This document shows, in pieces, positions 31,561 to 38,347 of a stretch of DNA of 38,347 nucleotides. The translations under genes and the position numbers were made by a program. Positions within the stretch are counted from its first letter, which is position 1. Every line of letters begins with the position of its first letter. This stretch comes from Candidatus Saccharimonadota bacterium (GTDB taxonomy: Bacteria > Patescibacteriota > Saccharimonadia > Saccharimonadales > Saccharimonadaceae). The notes beneath the pieces were generated by a model. It saw nothing but the letters and a program-made list of their open reading frames with translations, had not been told where the DNA came from and made no database searches. The DNA is taken from contig JAFWHA010000009.1 of NCBI GenBank assembly GCA_017512175.1, positions 1-38,347 of the forward strand. The letters run 5' to 3'.

Positions 31561-33912
31561 ATGAGCTTCAAAAATTTAGTCATAGTAGAGTCGCCTGCCA
31601 AGGCTAAGACTATCGAAAAATATCTAGGTAAAGATTTTAAGGTAATGTCTTCTGTTGGACATATCAGAAAAGATACCAAAGTTGATCCTAGTCATGATTT
31701 TGAAGTGACTTATGAAATTGATGAAGGGCATACTAAAATCGTCAATGATTTGAAAAAAGCCGCAAAACAAGCCGAGACAATCTGGCTAGCTACCGATGAA
31801 GACCGCGAAGGAGAATCAATTTCTTGGCATCTGATAGAAGTACTAAATTTGCCAAAAAATACCAATCGCATTACCTTCCATGAGATTACCAAACCTGCGC
31901 TAGAGGAAGCCGTCAAAAATCCTCGAAAAGTAGACATGGATATGGTATCTAGTCAGCAAGCTAGGCAGACACTAGATATGCTAGTAGGCTATGATTTGTC
32001 TGGGGTAGTGCGCAAGAAAGTGCCTGGTGCGATTTCTGCGGGGCGCGTGCAGAGTCCGGCGCTCAAGCTAGTGGTAGAAAAAGAGCGCGAGATAGAGAAA
32101 TTTAACAGCAACTCTACCTATAAGGTAACCGGCGATTTTACAAAAGAAGGCAAAAAAACCGTATTCCAGGGGGTTTTAGATGGAGATAGCCCTGATACTC
32201 CAGAAAAGGCTAAAAAGCTCTTAGAGAGCCTTCTAGGTGCCAAATATAAGGTAAAAAGCATAAGCCGTGCAGAGACTACAAAGGTTAACCCAGTACCTTT
32301 TGCCACTGCCGCTCTACAGATCGAAGCGAATGCTAAACTTGGTTTTTCTTCTAGTACTACTATGCGTGCCGCTCAGGGTCTATATCAAGCTGGGCATATA
32401 ACCTACCACCGTACAGACTCGCTCAATCTTTCCAATCAGGCTCTCGGAGCAATCGCAAATTACATCAAGAAAAACTTTGGCGAAAATTATCTAAAAGTGC
32501 GTCATTTTAAGACTAAATCTGCTGGAGCGCAGGAAGCCCACGAAGCAATTCGTCCGACACATATCGACACAGAGGTAGCTGGAGCTAATGATTATGAAAA
32601 ACGACTCTATAATTTGATTCGCACGCGTACACTAGCTACACAGATGGAAAATGCAGTAGTTGACAGGACTACTGTAAAACTAGAAGCTATACAGGGAACA
32701 AAAACTCTTAATGTCGTATTCACTGCTAAAGGTGAGGTGGTTAAGTTTGATGGTTTTCTAAAAGTCTATGGCAAATCGAAAGATACTGATTTGCCACAGC
32801 TAGCCGAAGGTGACCTCTGCATAGCTCAGGAAATTATTGCCCATGAGACCTTTGCCAAGCCGCCTGCTAGGTACACTGAAGGCTCGTTAGTCAAAAAGTT
32901 AGAAGAACTAGGCATCGGGCGCCCATCTACTTATGCTTCGATTATGAGCGCGATTCAGGCGCGTGGTTACGTCGTAAAGGGCGAATCTGAAGGGGAAGAA
33001 CGTGAAGTAACTGAATTCGTATTAAGTGACACCTTAGAGAGCCGCAAAGTCACAGAAAAGAGTGGTGCAAATAAAGGCAAACTCCTTCCTACTCCTGTTG
33101 GAGAATTAGTTGCTGATTTCTTGACTGATCATTTTGAGCAAATCGTGAATTACGGATTTACGGCAGACGTGGAAACGAAATTAGATAAGATTGCCGATAA
33201 GAAACTTGAACGAGTCAAGATGCTTCAAGATTTTTATACTCCGTTTTCTAAACTGGTAGAGAAGTCAGATAGTGCTGAGAGGTATAATAATGCTAATGCT
33301 CTGGGAACTGATCCGAAAACAGGGAAGAATATCTATGCTAAAGTAGGTAAAAATGGTGGTTTTATCCAATTAGGCGAGAACGAGAAGGAAACAGGAGAAA
33401 AGCCACGTTTTGCACCACTACCGAAGGGCGCAAATGTCAAAACTGTCACCCTAGAACAGGCGTTAAAACAACTTGCCTTGCCAGTTTTGCCGCGTAATCT
33501 CGGCAAAGCTAAAGATGGTACGGAGATTATTGCGGCTGCTGGTCCATTTGGGCCGTATCTTAAAGCTGGCAAATATAATATACCGATGAAAGATTTTGAC
33601 CCATATACCGTAACACTAAAGCAAGCTGAGCCGCTTTATCAGGCAAAAATTGATAGTATTATCGCTGATTGGGATGATATTATGATTATAAATGGGGCCT
33701 ACGGGCCGTACGTCAAGGGGCCAGGACGTCGCAATAACGCAAAAATACCTAAAGAAATAGACCCAAAGAAATTAACTCGTGAAGAAGCAGAGAAGATATT
33801 AGCCGAAAGACCGAAATCTTCGTCTCGTCACGCTCCGCATCGTAGGAAAGCTGCTAAGAAGACCACTAGAAAAACTACTAAAAAAGCCACTAAGGCTAAA
33901 AAGACTGCCTAG
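31561..33912 (+). CDS. topA: DNA topoisomerase I (type IA)
   Basis: A 783-residue enzyme that relaxes negative supercoils. It begins MSFKNLVIVESPAKAKTIEK, the start of the Toprim domain, with DEDREGE in TDEDREGESISWHL. The active-site Tyr282 is in GHITYHRTDS. IGRPSTYASIM lies in the core. The zinc-finger region is replaced by the repeat type GTDPKTGKNIYAKVGKNGGFI and GPYGPYVKG-like segments without Cys, then a basic tail (KKTTRKTTKKATKAKKTA). I choose ATG 31561; a TTG at 31501 would add 20 untypical residues and lies upstream of the −10 box. The tail frame continues after the TAG stop (33913-33975). Confidence 0.95.
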   Translation: MSFKNLVIVESPAKAKTIEKYLGKDFKVMSSVGHIRKDTKVDPSHDFEVTYEIDEGHTKIVNDLKKAAKQAETIWLATDEDREGESISWHLIEVLNLPKNTNRITFHEITKPALEEAVKNPRKVDMDMVSSQQARQTLDMLVGYDLSGVVRKKVPGAISAGRVQSPALKLVVEKEREIEKFNSNSTYKVTGDFTKEGKKTVFQGVLDGDSPDTPEKAKKLLESLLGAKYKVKSISRAETTKVNPVPFATAALQIEANAKLGFSSSTTMRAAQGLYQAGHITYHRTDSLNLSNQALGAIANYIKKNFGENYLKVRHFKTKSAGAQEAHEAIRPTHIDTEVAGANDYEKRLYNLIRTRTLATQMENAVVDRTTVKLEAIQGTKTLNVVFTAKGEVVKFDGFLKVYGKSKDTDLPQLAEGDLCIAQEIIAHETFAKPPARYTEGSLVKKLEELGIGRPSTYASIMSAIQARGYVVKGESEGEEREVTEFVLSDTLESRKVTEKSGANKGKLLPTPVGELVADFLTDHFEQIVNYGFTADVETKLDKIADKKLERVKMLQDFYTPFSKLVEKSDSAERYNNANALGTDPKTGKNIYAKVGKNGGFIQLGENEKETGEKPRFAPLPKGANVKTVTLEQALKQLALPVLPRNLGKAKDGTEIIAAAGPFGPYLKAGKYNIPMKDFDPYTVTLKQAEPLYQAKIDSIIADWDDIMIINGAYGPYVKGPGRRNNAKIPKEIDPKKLTREEAEKILAERPKSSSRHAPHRRKAAKKTTRKTTKKATKAKKTA

Positions 33913-33978
33913 AAGACTACTAAGAATACTGCCAAGAAGGCTACTAAGAAGACTACTAAGAGCGGGAGCCCCAGCTAA
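33913..33978 (+). pseudogene. Detached Lys/Thr-rich tail of topA
   Basis: Directly after the TAG stop of topA the frame continues with K/T/A repeats (KTTKNTAKKATKKTTKSGSPS) to a double stop TAA TAA. It looks like the original C-terminus, cut off by a nonsense mutation; TAG readthrough would restore it. Confidence 0.6.
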
Positions 33979-34003
33979 TAAACTCCGTTTCGTGCTTTTT
34001 ATA

Positions 34004-34031
34004 TTGTCTTTTATGGTTTTTATGTTATAAT
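34004..34031 (+). promoter_or_regulatory. Promoter of the 123-residue protein gene
   Basis: TTGTCT, 16-nt spacer, TGTTATAAT with TATAAT at 34026-34031, giving a leader of about 70 nt. Confidence 0.65.
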
Positions 34032-34063
34032 ATAGGTATGTGGTAATCGTGCCATACGCTAGC

Positions 34064-34084
34064 CTTATTGCATTAAGCAATAAG
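34064..34084 (+). promoter_or_regulatory. Leader hairpin before the 123-residue protein gene
   Basis: CTTATTGC-attaa-GCAATAAG, an 8-bp perfect stem 10 nt upstream of GGAGG (34095-34099). It may protect the mRNA or tune translation. Confidence 0.5.
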
Positions 34085-34107
34085 AGGTACCTTAGGAGGT
34101 TGAGAGA

Positions 34108-34479
34108 ATGGTAAAAGAGCTGAAAATTACAGATGGTCCCGATAGAAAAGCACTCTTTAACTCTTTGGAATACGCACAGGATGACAATGTCAGTTTTCCC
34201 GTCAGTTTTAAGGGGTTTATAGTACAAAAAGATATCAGCAAATCTACGGAGATTGTTCTGAAGCCACAACTTCATGCTATCAGACATGCTGCTAACGCTT
34301 ATGATTTATCTGCGCCCAATAGAGGACAAGAGTTTATCATTAGCGGATTTTGCAAGGCTGAAGATCTTAACGTCTATGACGGTGCAGATTATATCGGCTT
34401 TGAAGCCCATTATTCCACTATCACTAAGTCCGGAAATATGGTCTTTAATAGTACAGCTATCATTCAAAGTCTTGCATAA
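34108..34479 (+). CDS. Hypothetical protein, 123 residues
   Basis: Not recognised. The protein is soluble, without signal or TM segment, mixed alpha/beta in appearance, and begins MVKELKITDGPDRKALFNSL. Features: VSFPVSFKGFIVQKDISKS, LHAIRHAANAYDLSAPNRGQEFIISGF, and ADYIGFEAHYSTITKSGN. The start is well supported by GGAGG 8 nt upstream. It is a single-gene unit with its own extended −10 promoter, a folded leader and an intrinsic terminator, which suggests a regulated or abundantly made small protein. Function unknown. Confidence 0.75.
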   Translation: MVKELKITDGPDRKALFNSLEYAQDDNVSFPVSFKGFIVQKDISKSTEIVLKPQLHAIRHAANAYDLSAPNRGQEFIISGFCKAEDLNVYDGADYIGFEAHYSTITKSGNMVFNSTAIIQSLA

Positions 34480-34487
34480 AAACCTCT

Positions 34488-34516
34488 AAGTCCACCTGCA
34501 ATATGGTGGACTTTTT
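34488..34516 (+). terminator. Intrinsic terminator
   Basis: AAGTCCACC-tgcaatat-GGTGGACTT followed by TTT, 9 nt after the stop at 34479. The remainder of 34517-34660 is AT-rich with short CTTACTATTTTT/GCTGGCTATTTT repeats and no gene. Confidence 0.9.
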
Positions 34517-34668
34517 CTTACTATTTTTCTTACTATTTTGCTGGCTATTTTGCTGGCTTTTAGCAATTTTAGCACACTATTCTGCTTATATTTAAAGTAA
34601 TTAAAAATAAATTATTGACAATGTAAAAAATGTGGTAAAATAGAACATAGAAAACTATAAAAATTAAG

Positions 34669-34697
34669 TTGACATTTTAGCAGAAATATGATATCAT
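34669..34697 (+). promoter_or_regulatory. Promoter of sigma4-HARE gene
   Basis: TTGACA (34669-34674), 17-nt spacer, TATCAT (34692-34697). A second TTGACA at 34615-34620 with TAAAAT at 34636-34641 (15-nt spacer) may be a weaker tandem promoter. Confidence 0.6.
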
Positions 34698-34745
34698 AAG
34701 CTAAATGATCAATAGTAACAGGGGTGGAATAAAGGAACATATTTC

Positions 34746-35777
34746 ATGGAACAAAATGCAGAAGTGATTGCGAATGCGATCAACGGCAGCCTAAAAATCA
34801 TCGAGCAAGATCGCGAAAAGGAAATCATTTCTCGTCGTTTCGGACTAAATGGCCAGAAGGAAACGCTTGAGCAAATTGGCGATATGTTGTCGATTACTCG
34901 TGAGCGCGTTCGTCAGCTAGAAAAGGCTATTCTGATTCGTCTTCGTGTTTGTTCCGAGGAAGGCGAAATTCCTGAACTTGCTGCTGCCGAAAAGGTCATT
35001 ATTAGAAATCTTACAGAGACTGGTCGTATTGCCCGTGTATCTACTTTAGCCGACAAAATCTATGGCAGAACTACAACCGCCTCAGAGCGCTCTGGACTAG
35101 CTTTTATTGGTAACATCTCTGCTTCTCTTACTACTATTGACGAAAATGACAATTACTATGCCTCTATCGGTATTGCCGAATATGGTAGCACCTCCGAGGT
35201 CAAGAAAAAAGTTGATGAAGTCGTGTCAGTCATCAAGAAAAACAAGAAACCTATGACCCTTGACGAGCTAGATGGAAAATTAGATTATGAGCACCCATCA
35301 CATATCGAGGCTGTAGCTTCTATCTCTAAGCAGCTTGCTAGCCTTAATGGTCTCTGGGGACTAGCTAAATGGCCTACGGTCAATCCTAAGAATATTCGCG
35401 ATAAAATCTTCGTGGTACTAGAAACCAAGAAGGAGCCAATGCATTTTGCTGATATCGCAAAAGCTATTTCTGAATCTGATTTTAAGAGAAAAAATGTCAC
35501 CATTCAGGCTATTCATAACGAGCTAATTAAAGATGAACGTTTTGTCTTGATTGGGCGTGGCATCTATGCATTAGATAGTTGGGGGTACAAAAAGGGAACT
35601 GTATCTGATATTATTAAAAATATCCTAGAGAAAGCTGGTAAACCACTTACTCGCGAAGAAATCGTTCGCGAAGTCTTGCACTCACGCAAGGTTAAAGAAA
35701 CTACTATCTTGCTGAATTTGCAGAATAAGAAGTATTTTGTAAAAGTTGGCAAGAATTCGTATAAGTTAGCGGCTTAA
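34746..35777 (+). CDS. Sigma-70 region 4 fused to HARE-HTH winged-helix domains
   Basis: A 343-residue DNA-binding protein. Residues ~18-62 are a sigma-70 region 4 helix-turn-helix (REKEIISRRFGLNGQKETLEQIGDMLSITRERVRQLEKAIL), the part that reads −35 boxes. There is no region 2, so it cannot act as a full sigma factor. Two winged-helix parts follow, one near 150-190 and one near 215-280 with the HARE pattern (PMHFADIAKAISESDFKRKNVTIQAIHNELIKDERFVLIGRGIYAL), then a third HTH-like C-terminus (KPLTREEIVREVLHSRKVKETTILLNL). HARE domains occur in RNA polymerase delta subunits. It probably modulates transcription at promoters. AAAGGA lies 9 nt before the ATG. Confidence 0.85.
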   Translation: MEQNAEVIANAINGSLKIIEQDREKEIISRRFGLNGQKETLEQIGDMLSITRERVRQLEKAILIRLRVCSEEGEIPELAAAEKVIIRNLTETGRIARVSTLADKIYGRTTTASERSGLAFIGNISASLTTIDENDNYYASIGIAEYGSTSEVKKKVDEVVSVIKKNKKPMTLDELDGKLDYEHPSHIEAVASISKQLASLNGLWGLAKWPTVNPKNIRDKIFVVLETKKEPMHFADIAKAISESDFKRKNVTIQAIHNELIKDERFVLIGRGIYALDSWGYKKGTVSDIIKNILEKAGKPLTREEIVREVLHSRKVKETTILLNLQNKKYFVKVGKNSYKLAA

Positions 35778-35817
35778 GGGTAGGGAATTCTTGCGGAAAG
35801 TTGAGTTTTTGCAAGTT

Positions 35818-35993
35818 CGGAAATTCACGAAAAAATTTTTTGATGCTAGGACTTGAATGTCGGCACGTCATACGCTGGAAAAACCGCAGAGATTTGTCTC
35901 AAATCTCTGTGGTTTTTCGTCAGGAATATACGTGGCGACATTCAAATCTGCTAATTTTATAGCATCAAAAATCTTTTTTCGTAAGAATTTCCG
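35818..35993. repeat. Structured palindromic element, copy 2 (candidate RNA or DNA hairpin)
   Basis: The outer stem 35818-35848 with 35960-35993 differs in sequence from copy 1 but is again self-complementary. The conserved blocks are 35847-35878 and 35918-35950. The apical helix is longer than in copy 1 (AAAAACC, then CAGAGATTTG with CAAATCTCTG). The conserved helix, CATACG/GAATAT internal loop and GT bulge are retained. It lies between the sigma4-HARE gene and a reversed FISUMP cassette. Confidence 0.8.
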
Positions 35994-36017
35994 ATTTTGG
36001 GAAAAGTAGTGTTGTGA

Positions 36018-36707
36018 TTAAATGGAGACGCAGCGGACATTAAGCCCGTCGTACTTGACACTGACGGCCTGTGGATAGACGCTCGTCGTCGTGTAGAAGG
36101 CCAGGTAGTAAGCGCGGGCAGCAGTACTACCAGCAGTAGAAAGCCACCAGTAGCCGCTGCCGTTATTCCGGAAAGCACCCGAGTTGAAGTAGCCGGCGCG
36201 GGGAAGGTTAAATGGCTGCCCTACTAATGTTTGCCATTCGGAATCCGAAGCGTGGTTTTCTGGAGAGATATCGTAAGCGTTTAGCAAATATCCCCAAGAT
36301 TTATTAGCTCCACCACTCGGATATTGCTTGTTAGTGTAGTTAGTTGGTAATCTCCAGTGAGCTGGGCAGATAGAGTTTGCTGCATCTCCGTTATCGAAAG
36401 TCGTACTGGCTGTCCCGCTCCCAGCAGTAGCGGCATACCAAGAGTAGTACCATTCCCCATACCATTCGCTACTAGTGTCTGTATTCTCTGTAGTATTACC
36501 ATTCATAATACAGGCGGCATTAGTGTTACCATTCCCACAGACAGCTCCAGTATTGAACGTAATAGTATTTCCAGTAGTATTATTAACTCCAGTATAGGTT
36601 TTATTAGCTTGTAACTCGAACTTCAAGTTATCACTCATCCAACAATTCCCATCAGCCATCTTTCTCACTGTATAGGATTTGCTAGGTTGTTCTCTAATGT
36701 CTGACAA
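36018..36707 (-). CDS. Promoterless FISUMP C-terminal cassette (probably silent)
   Basis: A 229-residue FISUMP domain from SDIREQPSKSYTVR and MADGNCWM to YDGLNVRCVSI, without N-terminal part. The only start is TTG 36705-36707, without ribosome-binding site, and it corresponds to an internal codon in the full-length genes. Upstream the frame reaches a TAG in the conserved 70-bp border sequence. The first half is clearly related to the cassette at 1173-1838 (GVNNTTG, ITFNTGA, CGNGNTNAACIMNGNT shared); the last 57 codons carry the NNC-type variable region. The 22-bp core at 36691-36712 is inverted relative to 38325-38346, so inversion would join this cassette to the N-terminal part of the gene starting at 37046. 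Confidence 0.7.
   Translation of the reverse strand: MSDIREQPSKSYTVRKMADGNCWMSDNLKFELQANKTYTGVNNTTGNTITFNTGAVCGNGNTNAACIMNGNTTENTDTSSEWYGEWYYSWYAATAGSGTASTTFDNGDAANSICPAHWRLPTNYTNKQYPSGGANKSWGYLLNAYDISPENHASDSEWQTLVGQPFNLPRAGYFNSGAFRNNGSGYWWLSTAGSTAARAYYLAFYTTTSVYPQAVSVKYDGLNVRCVSI
36030..36200 (-). other. Variable region C of FISUMP cassette (DGR-like)
   Basis: On the minus strand this has 57 codons, one ACG more than copies A and B. Variable codons here include AAC, AGC, TAC, GCC, TAC, AGC, GCC, GTC, GTC, GAC; CGG stands where the others have CTG and CAG, so only the middle base of C-N-G changes. Confidence 0.6.
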
Positions 36708-36712
36708 TGTGC
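36691..36712 (-). repeat. 22-bp junction core, site S3
   Basis: It reads GCACATTGTCAGACATTAG plus AGA on the minus strand; identity to the right-end site (38322-38346) extends to 25 bp. It includes the short dyad TGT-CAG-ACA. Confidence 0.9.
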
Positions 36713-36719
36713 TTTTTAA

Positions 36720-36789
36720 GACTATGGAAAATGAGGCTAAATTTGACTCCCACCATGTCTAAACTCGCAAAAACTTAATGTCGCAAAAT
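36720..36789. repeat. Conserved 70-bp cassette-border sequence, copy 2
   Basis: Ungapped match to 1851-1920 (58 of 70 by my count), also directly upstream of a reversed FISUMP cassette. It is followed by the promoter of the gene at 37046. Confidence 0.75.
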
Positions 36790-36824
36790 GCGCAACTTTT
36801 TGCTTGTGTTTTTTAAAAATGTGT

Positions 36825-36830
36825 TACAAT
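36825..36830 (+). promoter_or_regulatory. Extended −10 promoter of the FISUMP gene at 37046
   Basis: TGTTACAAT with TACAAT at 36825-36830; the −35 region (TTGCTT or TTGTGT near 36800-36809) is off optimal spacing. The transcript would begin near 36837, just before the folded leader. Confidence 0.5.
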
Positions 36831-36849
36831 GGAATTATAAATTAAAAAT

Positions 36850-37027
36850 CCCGGCAGGATTTGAACAAAATTAATTTGCATTTTTGAAACTGAGATTTTG
36901 TTGATATTCACATAGGCGAAGTAGTGGCTATAACGTGCACTTCTGTTGTCTTATGTGAACATCGGAAATGCTATGTTTGAATCCTGCCGGGTTTAGACCG
37001 TTGTAGCCACTATTTTGTAGGGTGGCT
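36850..37027 (+). promoter_or_regulatory. Structured mRNA leader with loop-flank pairing (candidate switch)
   Basis: An 18-bp closing stem with two G-U pairs (36850-36867 with 36974-36991), a 12-bp stem (36903-36914 with 36952-36963) and a hairpin 36918-36943. The hairpin loop 36923-36935 (AGTGGCTATAACG) can pair over 13 bp with 36999-37011, just outside the closing stem. That strand (37005-37010) can instead pair with 37022-37027, just upstream of AAGGAGG (37036-37042). The topology equals that of the leader at 25508-25725 although the sequences differ. Confidence 0.65.
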
Positions 37028-37045
37028 CTGCGAAAAAGGAGGCCA

Positions 37046-38347
37046 ATGCCAAAAAGTATAGAGAAAAAACTGTTTATCGCTTCAGCTATTTTTGGTGTTC
37101 TTGGTGTTATATCAGCTTCTATCACTAATATCCCTCCCGCTTCCGCCACAACTGATTCCTCTGCTTCTTCTGATGTTACGGTAACCCTGTCGGATATTAT
37201 TGCTCTTAGGATATTAGATAGTACTGCTAGTTCAGAAATAAGTAGTCTAGTACTTAATCTTACCCCTACTCCTAATGGTGTATTTACCAAAGGAAGCTTT
37301 AATGTAGAAGGCTCTACGTCTAATGTTACAGGCTATAAGCTATATATGACTAGTATTGGTACTAACCCAGTAAGTAATGGTAGCAGCAGTGGGGATAATA
37401 GTGGCGGTGATAGTACTACTGCTACCTATACTACAGACCTAGTTAATACAGACTCTAGTGTAACTGGAGATACTGGACTAATACCTACCTTAGTATTACC
37501 TTCTGGAGTAGATACTATTACAGAAGCAGAGTTTAGGGTAAGTAATTCTAACTATAAGAACATGTGGGGATACAGTCTTAATGGTCTTACAGTATCTTCT
37601 ACTACTAATCCTTCTACTGGTCTAGTAGAGAATACTATTACAGAAAACAGTGACACTTCTGCTATTACTTATACTAGTATTCCAGCCCATAGTACTAACA
37701 CATTAGTAGATGAGTTTACTTCATCAGTAGAGAGTGGTCTTACTCCAGTCACTATTGGTGTTAATGTTAGTAATAGTAAAGCTTCTGGCACCTATAAGAA
37801 CACTCTAGAGTTTACAGCTATAGCTAATGAGATACCTATAGACTATAAGCTAACGTTCAATGCTAATACAGACGGAGCTGGAGGAGAGGATATGAGTCAG
37901 ATTACTAACCTATATAGTCCTCTAACTTATTCTAGTATAGCTTCATCACATACCTTTACTCTACCTAACCCAGCAGACAATAGTAATGCTCTAATTAGGA
38001 ATAACTATATGTTCTCTGGTTGGAATACTAAGCCTGATGGTACAGGAGATACTTACAAAGCTGGAGCAGAGTATACTATTGTGATTGACGATACTGATCC
38101 TTATTCTAATGAGAATACACTCTATGCTACATGGAAACCACTACCAAACTTCTGGAAGATAGCTAATATGCAGGATATGACTACTACTGTATGTAATTCT
38201 GTCTATACTCCTACTAATGCTACTGAACTTACTACTCCTAAGGCCATTATGATAGATAAACTAGCTGCCCAAGCAGGAAAGTATGAAGCTACATCAGACA
38301 ATACTAGCCCTAATGTCGCACAAAGCACATTGTCAGACATTAGAGAT
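37046..38347 (+). CDS. FISUMP surface protein, N-terminal part (3' end outside window)
   Basis: The frame is open from ATG 37046 to the last base, 434 codons without stop. Signal peptide: MPKSIEKK then a hydrophobic stretch (LFIASAIFGVLGVISASI), likely cleaved near ASA-TT. Residues ~40-270 are Ser/Thr/Asn-rich and beta-like. An InlB-type repeat follows (~275-370: KLTFNANTDG ... FSGWNTKPDGTGDTYKAGAEYT ... TLYATW), then the linker FWKIANMQDMTTTVC and VAQSTLSDIRD at the very end, where the FISUMP domain should begin. AAGGAGG lies only 3 nt from the ATG. The window stops 1 base after the 22-bp core. The architecture equals that of the gene at the left edge. Confidence 0.85.
   Translation, partial: MPKSIEKKLFIASAIFGVLGVISASITNIPPASATTDSSASSDVTVTLSDIIALRILDSTASSEISSLVLNLTPTPNGVFTKGSFNVEGSTSNVTGYKLYMTSIGTNPVSNGSSSGDNSGGDSTTATYTTDLVNTDSSVTGDTGLIPTLVLPSGVDTITEAEFRVSNSNYKNMWGYSLNGLTVSSTTNPSTGLVENTITENSDTSAITYTSIPAHSTNTLVDEFTSSVESGLTPVTIGVNVSNSKASGTYKNTLEFTAIANEIPIDYKLTFNANTDGAGGEDMSQITNLYSPLTYSSIASSHTFTLPNPADNSNALIRNNYMFSGWNTKPDGTGDTYKAGAEYTIVIDDTDPYSNENTLYATWKPLPNFWKIANMQDMTTTVCNSVYTPTNATELTTPKAIMIDKLAAQAGKYEATSDNTSPNVAQSTLSDIRD
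38325..38346 (+). repeat. 22-bp junction core, site S4
   Basis: Same core as at 429-450, 1822-1843 and 36691-36712, inverted relative to 36691-36712. It is the last complete element of the window. Confidence 0.9.

Noticed and set aside
34052-34059. CATACGCT in the leader at 34038-34107, as in the internal loop of the structured element
   Set aside because: Only 8 bases match and the opposite loop strand GAATAT is absent.
35801-35814. AGTTTTTGCAAGTT near element 2, similar to the reverse strand of the 70-bp cassette border
   Set aside because: Short AT-rich match without the rest of the border; not enough for a third copy.
1-38347. Possible CRISPR array, reverse transcriptase, DGR template or site-specific recombinase in the window
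   Set aside because: No regularly spaced repeats, no reverse transcriptase motifs, no A-rich copy of the variable region and no tyrosine or serine recombinase were found; these must lie elsewhere if the proposed systems exist.
1-38347. UGA recoding as in SR1/Gracilibacteria
   Set aside because: Several genes end at TGA where the family length is complete (smpB, the glycosyltransferase at 8006, der), and no TGA interrupts conserved domains.

Overview
The window looks like a chromosomal piece of a Candidate Phyla Radiation bacterium, most likely a Saccharibacterium (TM7). The reasons are the compact AT-rich layout, many −10 boxes only 6-7 nt from the start codon (leaderless mRNAs), several proteins of the FISUMP type (Fibrobacter succinogenes major paralogous domain), a sigma-region-4/HARE winged-helix protein, PEGA and DUF3048 envelope proteins, and TGA used as an ordinary stop (for example smpB), which argues against the UGA-glycine lineages SR1/Gracilibacteria. 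This placement rests on gene content only.

Layout. 1-1920: 3' part of a large secreted FISUMP protein (+), followed tail to tail by a promoterless FISUMP C-terminal cassette (−); the two share an 81-bp perfect inverted repeat at the domain junction. 1941-8005: small membrane protein, ftsE-ftsX, a secreted coiled-coil/CHAP hydrolase, an S41/PDZ protease, a glutaredoxin and an alpha/beta hydrolase. 8006-14192: two GT4 glycosyltransferases, smpB, xthA, a ribokinase-fold protein, an SDR oxidoreductase and a two-TM protein. 14592-20585: small membrane protein, MacB-type ABC transporter, tRNA-Leu, sortase, PEGA protein. 20696-25416: PKP-repeat membrane protein, gltX, DUF3048 protein. 25417-27876: FISUMP surface protein behind a long folded leader. 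27953-31052: tRNA-Glu, der, pth, dprA. 31053-34479: an unidentified structured ncRNA, topA, a small unknown protein. 34746-35777: sigma4-HARE regulator. 35818-38347: second copy of a structured element, another reversed FISUMP cassette, and the promoter, leader and N-terminal part of a further FISUMP surface protein that runs off the window.

The most interesting system is the FISUMP surface-protein machinery. (1) A 22-bp core shared by four sites lies exactly where N-terminal and C-terminal parts join, in inverted orientation at both ends of the window, as expected for DNA inversion that swaps C-terminal domains. (2) The last ~56 codons of three FISUMP domains differ mainly at NNC-type codons set in an A-poor invariant frame, which is the signature of a diversity-generating retroelement; the reverse transcriptase and template are not in this window. 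(3) Both FISUMP genes whose 5' end is visible have ~200-nt leaders that share one topology without sequence similarity. Separately, two copies of a ~150-176-nt palindromic element differ in their 65-nt conserved part only by two compensatory base-pair changes, which points to a selected hairpin structure.

Functionally the rest is a cell-envelope and housekeeping segment: FtsEX with its likely hydrolase, sortase, PEGA, DUF3048, glycosyltransferases and surface proteins on one side; translation and DNA-maintenance genes (smpB, gltX, der, pth, tRNAs, dprA, topA, xthA) on the other.
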